64,000 nt of DNA from Competibacter_A sp002352125 (lineage in GTDB: Bacteria; Pseudomonadota; Gammaproteobacteria; Competibacterales; Competibacteraceae). Each line of letters opens with the position of its first letter. Position 1 is the first letter of the stretch. Shown one piece after another: positions 59,150-64,000 of the stretch. The notes beneath the pieces are model-generated. The model was not told the DNA's origin. It saw nothing but the letters and a program-made list of their open reading frames with translations, and searched no databases. The DNA is taken from positions 38,059-102,058 of the forward strand of contig DAOROA010000004.1 in assembly GCA_035441325.1 (NCBI GenBank), given 5' to 3'. The translations under genes and the position numbers were made by a program.

Positions 59150-61006
59150 CTAATTGATCTTTCCCGATCCCGAACTGCGTTGGCTTAGCGCTGCCTCTTT
59201 GGTCGGATCGATCCACCAGGCATCCAACTGCACGCCTTGCAGCGGCGTCACCGCCGGATAGCCGAACTTGTCCCAAAACGCGATGCGGGTATAGGGAATA
59301 TGCCAATGTGGAATCACCAGATAATTCCATTGCAGCGCCCGATCCAGTGCCCGTACCCGCATCACCAAGCTGGCGCGATCCGGTGCGGAAATTACCTCAT
59401 TGACCAAGCGGTCGATGGCCGGATTTTTCAGGCCAACCAAATTGCGGCTGCCAGGTTGATCGGCAGCGGCGCTGCTCCAGAATTCCCGCTGCTCGTTGCC
59501 GGGCGATAGCGACTGCCCCCAGACATTGACGATCATATCGAAATCGAAGCTGCGTTCCCGATTCTCGTACTGGGCCGAATCCACCGAACGCACATTCATT
59601 TCGATGCCCAGCCGCTCCAGGTTGCGGGCAAAAGGCAAGGCGATTCGTTCCCAAGTCGGTTCGGCAATCAACAATTCGAAGCGGAACGGCTCGTTGGTCT
59701 TGGCGTTGACTAGCTTGCGGTCGCGGAAAACCCAGCCAGCCTCCTGCAATAACTGCAACGCTTTCTGAAAATTGGCGCGCAGTTGGGCATCGTCGCTGGC
59801 GGCTGGCGGTTCGTAAACCGCCGCGAACACTTCCGGCGGCAATTCCTTGCGCAGCGGTTCCAGCACCGCCAGCTCCTCCGGCGACGGCAGACCCTGTGCC
59901 GCCAGTTCGGAGTTGTCGAAGAAACTACGGGTTCGGCTGTATTGGCCGTAGAACAGATTGCGGTTGCTCCATTCGAAATCGAAAGCGTAGGCCAATGCCT
60001 GGCGGACTTTTGGATCTCGAAATAGGGGCCGGCGTAGATTGTAAGCGAAGCCCTGCATTCCCGATGGCAACTGGTTAGGAAAGGTTTCCTTCTTTACCAA
60101 GCCATTGGCCAACGCCGGAAAGTCGTAGCCGGTCGCCCACTGCTTGGCGACGTTTTCCACTCGCAAATCGTAGGAACCGGCCTTGAATGCCTCCAATGCC
60201 ACCGTGACATCGCGGTAGTAGTCGTAGCGCAGCCGGTCGATGTTGTGCATGCCTCGATTCACCGCCAAATCTTTGCCCCAGTAATTCTCATCGCGTTGGT
60301 AAACGACGAAACGACCTGGCTCGAAACGTTCGATCCGGTAGGGACCGCTACCGACCGGCACGTCCAATGTCGTCGCAGCAAAATCCCGATCCTGCCAGTA
60401 TTTTTTCGACAATATCGGCATTTGACCGACGATCAGCGGCAATTCCCGGTTCTCGCCGGGAGCAAAGGTAAATTTCGCTTGCCGTTCGCCCAGTTTCTCG
60501 ACTTTGGCGACGTTGGCATAGTAGAACCGATAGAGCGGAGTACCCTTGGTTTTCAGGATTTCAAAGGAAAACAACACATCGTCGGCCGTGATCGGCGTAC
60601 CGTCGTGGAACCTTGCCTGCGGTCGTAGAGTGAACGTCGCCGAACCCCGATCATCCGGCACCTCCACGCTTTCGGCAATCAGGCCATATTCGCTGAAGGG
60701 TTCGTCCGCACTGCTGGTCAGCAACGTTTCGAACAACTGGCCGATACCGGCGGCGGCTTGACCCTTGATATTGAATGGATTAAAGGTATCGAAACCGCCG
60801 ATAGCGGCGAATCGCGCCTCACCGCCTTTCGGCGCGTTCGGGTTGACGTAATCGAAATGCTCGAAGGCCGGCCCGTACTTTGGCTGGCCGTGCAAAGCGA
60901 TACCATGCACTGGCGCACCGATAGCCATGGTCGTGGACAGCATGTAGATCAAGCCGAGCAAGCCCGCGGCCAAGCCGCGGCGGAAACGGTATTTTGCGCG
61001 CGTCAT
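59150..61006 (-). CDS. yejA: Periplasmic oligopeptide-binding protein YejA
   Basis: 618 residues, the usual YejA length. A signal peptide ends near TMAIGA. GPAFEHFDYVNPNAPKGG at the start, FNPFNIKG, RFHDGTPITADDVLFSFE, and YSRTRSFFDNSELAAQGLPS are family marks of the SBP_bac_5 fold. YejA-type proteins bind peptides such as microcin C. It heads the yejABE operon, divergent from fabI with a 70-bp gap. Confidence 0.95.
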   Translation of the reverse strand: MTRAKYRFRRGLAAGLLGLIYMLSTTMAIGAPVHGIALHGQPKYGPAFEHFDYVNPNAPKGGEARFAAIGGFDTFNPFNIKGQAAAGIGQLFETLLTSSADEPFSEYGLIAESVEVPDDRGSATFTLRPQARFHDGTPITADDVLFSFEILKTKGTPLYRFYYANVAKVEKLGERQAKFTFAPGENRELPLIVGQMPILSKKYWQDRDFAATTLDVPVGSGPYRIERFEPGRFVVYQRDENYWGKDLAVNRGMHNIDRLRYDYYRDVTVALEAFKAGSYDLRVENVAKQWATGYDFPALANGLVKKETFPNQLPSGMQGFAYNLRRPLFRDPKVRQALAYAFDFEWSNRNLFYGQYSRTRSFFDNSELAAQGLPSPEELAVLEPLRKELPPEVFAAVYEPPAASDDAQLRANFQKALQLLQEAGWVFRDRKLVNAKTNEPFRFELLIAEPTWERIALPFARNLERLGIEMNVRSVDSAQYENRERSFDFDMIVNVWGQSLSPGNEQREFWSSAAADQPGSRNLVGLKNPAIDRLVNEVISAPDRASLVMRVRALDRALQWNYLVIPHWHIPYTRIAFWDKFGYPAVTPLQGVQLDAWWIDPTKEAALSQRSSGSGKIN

Positions 61007-61076
61007 GCACTATCCTTTACAGTTCGCAAATTCAGTGACCCGTCTAAACGATACCTAAAATGCATAGGAGTTCATT

Positions 61077-61862
61077 ATGGGCTTTCTCGCCGGCAAACGC
61101 GCCCTGATCCTGGGAGTCGCCAGCAACCGTTCCATCGCCTGGGGCATCGCCCAAGCCATGCACCGGGAAGGCGCCGAACTGGCCTTCACTTACCAGAACG
61201 ACAAGCTAAAACCCCGCATCGAGAAAATGGCCGCCGAACTGGGCAGTTCGATCACGCTACCCTGCGAAGTGGAAAACGATGCCGATATCGAAGCGGCATT
61301 CGAGGCGCTCAAACAACGGTGGGACGGGTTGGATATCGTCGTGCATTCGATTGCCTATGCACCACGGGAGGCATTGGAAGGCGATTTTCTGGAAGGCATC
61401 AGCCGCGAGAACTTCCGTATCGCCCACGATATCAGCTCCTACAGCTTCGCGGCGCTGGCCAAAGCTGCTCGCCCGTTGATGAAAGACCGCCGAGGCGCTT
61501 TGATCACCATGACCTATCTGGGCGGTGCGCGGGCGGTACCCAACTACAACGTCATGGGCTTGGCCAAGGCCAGCCTGGACGCCAACGTCCGCTATCTGGC
61601 GCAAACGCTGGGACCGGAAGGTATCCGGGTCAACGCCATTTCCGCTGGGCCGATCCGCACGCTGGCGGCGTCCGGCATCAAAAATTTTCGCAAGATGTTG
61701 GACACTTTCGAACATGTCGCCCCGCTGCGCAAGTGCGTCACTACCGAAGAAGTGGGCAATGCGGCTGCATTTTTGTGCTCGGATCTGGCGTCCGGCATCA
61801 CTGGCGAAATCGTCTATGTGGATGGGGGCTTCAACACGGTCGCCCTAGGGGCAATGGAATAG
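61077..61862 (+). CDS. fabI: Enoyl-ACP reductase (NADH)
   Basis: 261 residues. The start MGFLAGKRALILGVASNRSIAWGIA, the YxxxxxxK pair in YNVMGLAKASLDANVRYL, and NAISAGPIRTLAASGI are FabI-specific. It catalyses the last reduction in fatty-acid elongation. AGGAG lies before ATG 61077. The position next to ppiD matches the order I recall from Pseudomonas. Confidence 0.96.
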   Translation: MGFLAGKRALILGVASNRSIAWGIAQAMHREGAELAFTYQNDKLKPRIEKMAAELGSSITLPCEVENDADIEAAFEALKQRWDGLDIVVHSIAYAPREALEGDFLEGISRENFRIAHDISSYSFAALAKAARPLMKDRRGALITMTYLGGARAVPNYNVMGLAKASLDANVRYLAQTLGPEGIRVNAISAGPIRTLAASGIKNFRKMLDTFEHVAPLRKCVTTEEVGNAAAFLCSDLASGITGEIVYVDGGFNTVALGAME

Positions 61863-61878
61863 AATCCCCTTACCTCGA

Positions 61879-61905
61879 CCCTCTCCCGCCGCCACCGGGA
61901 GAGGG
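61879..61905. terminator. 9-bp hairpin between convergent fabI and ppiD (REP-like)
   Basis: CCCTCTCCC (61879-61887) pairs perfectly with GGGAGAGGG (61897-61905). It may terminate both genes, although no T-run follows. The same CCCTCTCC-type stem appears at 13842-13867. Confidence 0.6.
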
Positions 61906-61922
61906 GATGCTACCTCAAGTGC

Positions 61923-63845
61923 CTAGAGCCGGTCGGTGTAGGCTACGACCTTGGTTCTGAGCCGCGCGTTTTCGAGCAGGCTATCGAACTGGCTGGAGCC
62001 GGTTTGTTGCGCCAACTGCTGGGTCAAGTTCTTCCGCTCTTCCTCGGAAAGTGCATCTTTTTGGCCGGGCACGACTCGCACCACCTCCAGCACGACCTGA
62101 TCGCCGTTAACTAAGGCGGTAGTACCCAACGCCACTTTACCCACCTCCGGCTGCGGCAGACGGAACGCGACGCCCAATATAGCGCGATCCACGGATACCG
62201 CATCGCGACCCACCAGCCCCGGATCGCTGAACGTGCCGCCAAACTCGGCAGCTAAACCCTGCAAGTGCACGCCCTGGGTGGCGCGAACCCGCAACGCATT
62301 TACATCCTTGGCCAAAGCTTCGCGGGCCTTGCGGTCGCGCAACAACTTAACGATCTCTTCGCGAGCTTCTTCCAAGGTACGCAGCGTTGCGTCCCGATAA
62401 TTTTCGACTCGAAGCACCACGACATGTCCGTGTTCCAACTCGATCGGCTCGCTGTTTAGGCCCCGCTTGAGCACGTCCTCGCCGAAGGCGCTATCAGCGA
62501 TCTTGGGATTCGCCGCAATCCCTTCCCCACCCTTGCGGTCGAACCAACCGCTTTCTTGGACCGGTACATTCAAAGCTTTCGCTGCCGGTTCCAAGCTGTC
62601 GGGATGCTCGTAGGCAATGTTGGCAAGATTTTGCGCGATCTCGTCAAAACGGTTCTCTGCTCGCTGCTGGCGAAGCTCTTTAGCCACGGTTTCGCGCACT
62701 TCCTCGAAAGGTTTCATTTGCGCTGGAGCGATACCATCGAGCCGAATCAGGTGAAATCCCTCGGGCATTCGTACCACGTCGCTGATATCACCAGATTGTT
62801 TCAGCGCGAACAAGGCATTTTCAAGCGCCGGATCTTCAAACATGCCCTTGCCGATGGTTCCTAATTCTCCACCTTCCAATTGCCCAGATGAGTCTGTTTT
62901 GGCTTCCTGCACAGATTGATCGAAACTTTTGCCGCCCGAGCGAATATCGGCGGCAATCTGTTGTACCTTGGTGCGAGCCTGTTCCACCTCCGACTCGCTG
63001 GCATCGAGCGACACTTTGACCAGGATATGCGAAGCTCGCCGCTCCTCCGGCCGGCTGTATTTAGCGATCTGCTCCTCGTAGCTGGCTTTGAGTTCGCCTT
63101 CCCCCACCGTGATACCGTCGGCTATCTGAGGCAGCTTCAATTCGATGAACTGTACCTGGACCTGTTCGGGATTGACGAATTGGCCTTTGCTTTTCTCGAA
63201 ATAGTCCCTGATGGCTTCGTCGTCCACACTGGCTTGGGCAATATATTTCTCCAAGGGCAATACCACGTATTGCAACTCCCGTTGCTGCTTAAGCAACGCG
63301 ATGACCCGATCCATTTCTGCTGGAGTCACCAGCATCGATTCCACCACGCCATCGCGCAGTTGCTGAGTCGTCAACGATTGCCGCACGCCTTCCTCGAAGG
63401 CTATCGCGGTAAACCCCTGATTACGCAGAAAACGTTCGTACAGTTCCTTGTCGAATCCGCCACTCTGCCGAAAGACCGGCAACCCTACGACCGCATCGTG
63501 CAGTTGCTGGTCACCGATCCGAAGACCTTGGTCGCGAGCGATTTGATTCAGCACGCGCTCGTCGATCAACTGGCGCAACACATCCTGTTTCAAGCGCGGT
63601 CCTTCCAGCAGCGATGGGTCTATGTTGCCACCCAGCATCGCTTGCATGCGTTGACGCTGTTGCTGGTAGACCCGCTGGAACTCTTGCACAGTGATCTTGC
63701 TGTCGCCCACGACGGCGGCATCCATCGGTCCGCCGCCCTCGAAATAATAGTTGATACCCCATACTGCGAACGGAATAGTCAACAAACCGATGATGGTATA
63801 GGCAAACCAGCCTTGAGCGTGATCGCGGATCTTCTGTAACAGCAT
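61923..63845 (-). CDS. ppiD: Periplasmic peptidyl-prolyl isomerase/chaperone PpiD
   Basis: 640 residues. A single N-terminal membrane helix (FAYTIIGLLTIPFAVWGINYYF) anchors a SurA-N-like chaperone region (to about 230). A parvulin domain (about 265-365) includes RRASHILVKVSLD, GGELGTIGKGMF and PEGFHLIRLDGI. A long C-terminal region follows. It helps fold outer-membrane and periplasmic proteins at the translocon. It lies just downstream of tRNA-Asp. Confidence 0.95.
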   Translation of the reverse strand: MLLQKIRDHAQGWFAYTIIGLLTIPFAVWGINYYFEGGGPMDAAVVGDSKITVQEFQRVYQQQRQRMQAMLGGNIDPSLLEGPRLKQDVLRQLIDERVLNQIARDQGLRIGDQQLHDAVVGLPVFRQSGGFDKELYERFLRNQGFTAIAFEEGVRQSLTTQQLRDGVVESMLVTPAEMDRVIALLKQQRELQYVVLPLEKYIAQASVDDEAIRDYFEKSKGQFVNPEQVQVQFIELKLPQIADGITVGEGELKASYEEQIAKYSRPEERRASHILVKVSLDASESEVEQARTKVQQIAADIRSGGKSFDQSVQEAKTDSSGQLEGGELGTIGKGMFEDPALENALFALKQSGDISDVVRMPEGFHLIRLDGIAPAQMKPFEEVRETVAKELRQQRAENRFDEIAQNLANIAYEHPDSLEPAAKALNVPVQESGWFDRKGGEGIAANPKIADSAFGEDVLKRGLNSEPIELEHGHVVVLRVENYRDATLRTLEEAREEIVKLLRDRKAREALAKDVNALRVRATQGVHLQGLAAEFGGTFSDPGLVGRDAVSVDRAILGVAFRLPQPEVGKVALGTTALVNGDQVVLEVVRVVPGQKDALSEEERKNLTQQLAQQTGSSQFDSLLENARLRTKVVAYTDRL

Positions 63846-63911
63846 GACGATTACCCGGTCTCAGGTCGAATCGCTCGGGTTACGAGGCTGGGGCCATCGC
63901 CCGAGTACGCA

Positions 63912-63937
63912 TAAAAAAAGGTGTCTGGACGACACCC
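63912..63937 (-). terminator. Rho-independent terminator of the tRNA transcript
   Basis: On the minus strand GGTGTC, a 5-nt loop and GACACC are followed by seven T (63919-63913). It lies 10 bp after the tRNA 3' end and upstream of ppiD. Confidence 0.88.
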
Positions 63938-63945
63938 CCGAATGT

Positions 63946-64000
63946 TGGCGGAGCGGACGGGGCTCGAACCCGCGACCCCCGGCGTGACAGGCCGGTATTC
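63946..64000 (-). tRNA. tRNA-Asp (GTC), 5' part outside the window
   Basis: The minus strand reads an anticodon arm CCGGCCTGTCACGCCGG with anticodon GTC, the T-arm GCGGGTTCGAGCCCCGT, and an encoded CCA at 63948-63946. The acceptor 5' half and D-arm lie beyond the window end. Confidence 0.93.

Overview
The window looks like a piece of a draft chromosome from a GC-rich gammaproteobacterium. A run of exactly 100 N at 40977-41076 marks an assembly gap. Three things support the taxonomic call. The right end carries tRNA-Asp, ppiD, fabI, yejA, yejB and yejE, an order I recall from Pseudomonas-type genomes. Most proteins look gammaproteobacterial (GalE, FabI, PpiD, FadD, tpm-type methyltransferase). 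A polyhydroxyalkanoate-system protein sits beside a lipase and an acyl-CoA ligase. A PHA-storing lineage such as the Competibacteraceae would fit, but that is a guess. Genes are dense, and many neighbours overlap by 4 bp (ATGA or GTGA), so translationally coupled operons are easy to read.

Layout. 1-3.9 kb (-): a lipoprotein amino-acid-type binding protein followed by a membrane PAS-GGDEF-EAL protein cut by the window start. 4.3-7.1 kb (+): a three-gene FtsX/MacB-type ABC operon ending in a cysteine-containing membrane protein. 7.1-13.8 kb: mostly single genes (Bcr-type exporter, SH3-anchor protein with a small upstream ORF, SLOG-fold protein, YaiI nuclease-like protein, acyl-CoA synthetase, RlpA-like fragment, lipoprotein, GFA enzyme). 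13.9-17.5 kb (-): Ser/Thr kinase coupled to an OmpA-type lipoprotein. 17.6-21.8 kb: MFS, thiopurine methyltransferase and phosphopantetheinyl transferase operon, thioesterase, GalE. 21.9-26.3 kb (-): a split partner-switching module (REC-PP2C phosphatase, anti-sigma-type kinase, STAS protein) with a tail-anchored response regulator and a coiled-coil membrane protein. 26.5-33.6 kb (+): copper ATPase, two tiny membrane proteins, two sensor kinases and a FixJ-like regulator, apparently one transcription unit. 33.9-38.1 kb: nicotinate phosphoribosyltransferase, phosphotransacetylase, methyltransferase. 38.5-42.0 kb (+): PepSY, cytochrome b561, PepSY, OmpR-type regulator and sensor kinase; the kinase contains a 9-bp tandem repeat running into the gap. 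42.0-50.8 kb (-): AAA-FHA protein, secreted serine protease with duplicated C-terminal domains, hybrid histidine kinase coupled to a phosphate-type binding protein. 51-54.2 kb: family I.5-like lipase, PHA-system protein, FadD. 54.4-56.5 kb: Fur-box-preceded cupredoxin/FTR1 iron uptake pair, a decayed MacB-type permease and an AT-rich patch. 56.5-64 kb: an orphan gene, yejEBA without an adjacent ATPase, fabI, ppiD, tRNA-Asp.

The dominant theme is signal transduction. At least nine signalling proteins are present, and twice a periplasmic binding protein is translated just ahead of a membrane signalling protein. The least explained assemblies are the partner-switching module with a membrane-tethered response regulator, the copper ATPase operon that carries its own two kinases and regulator, and the kinase/OmpA pair.
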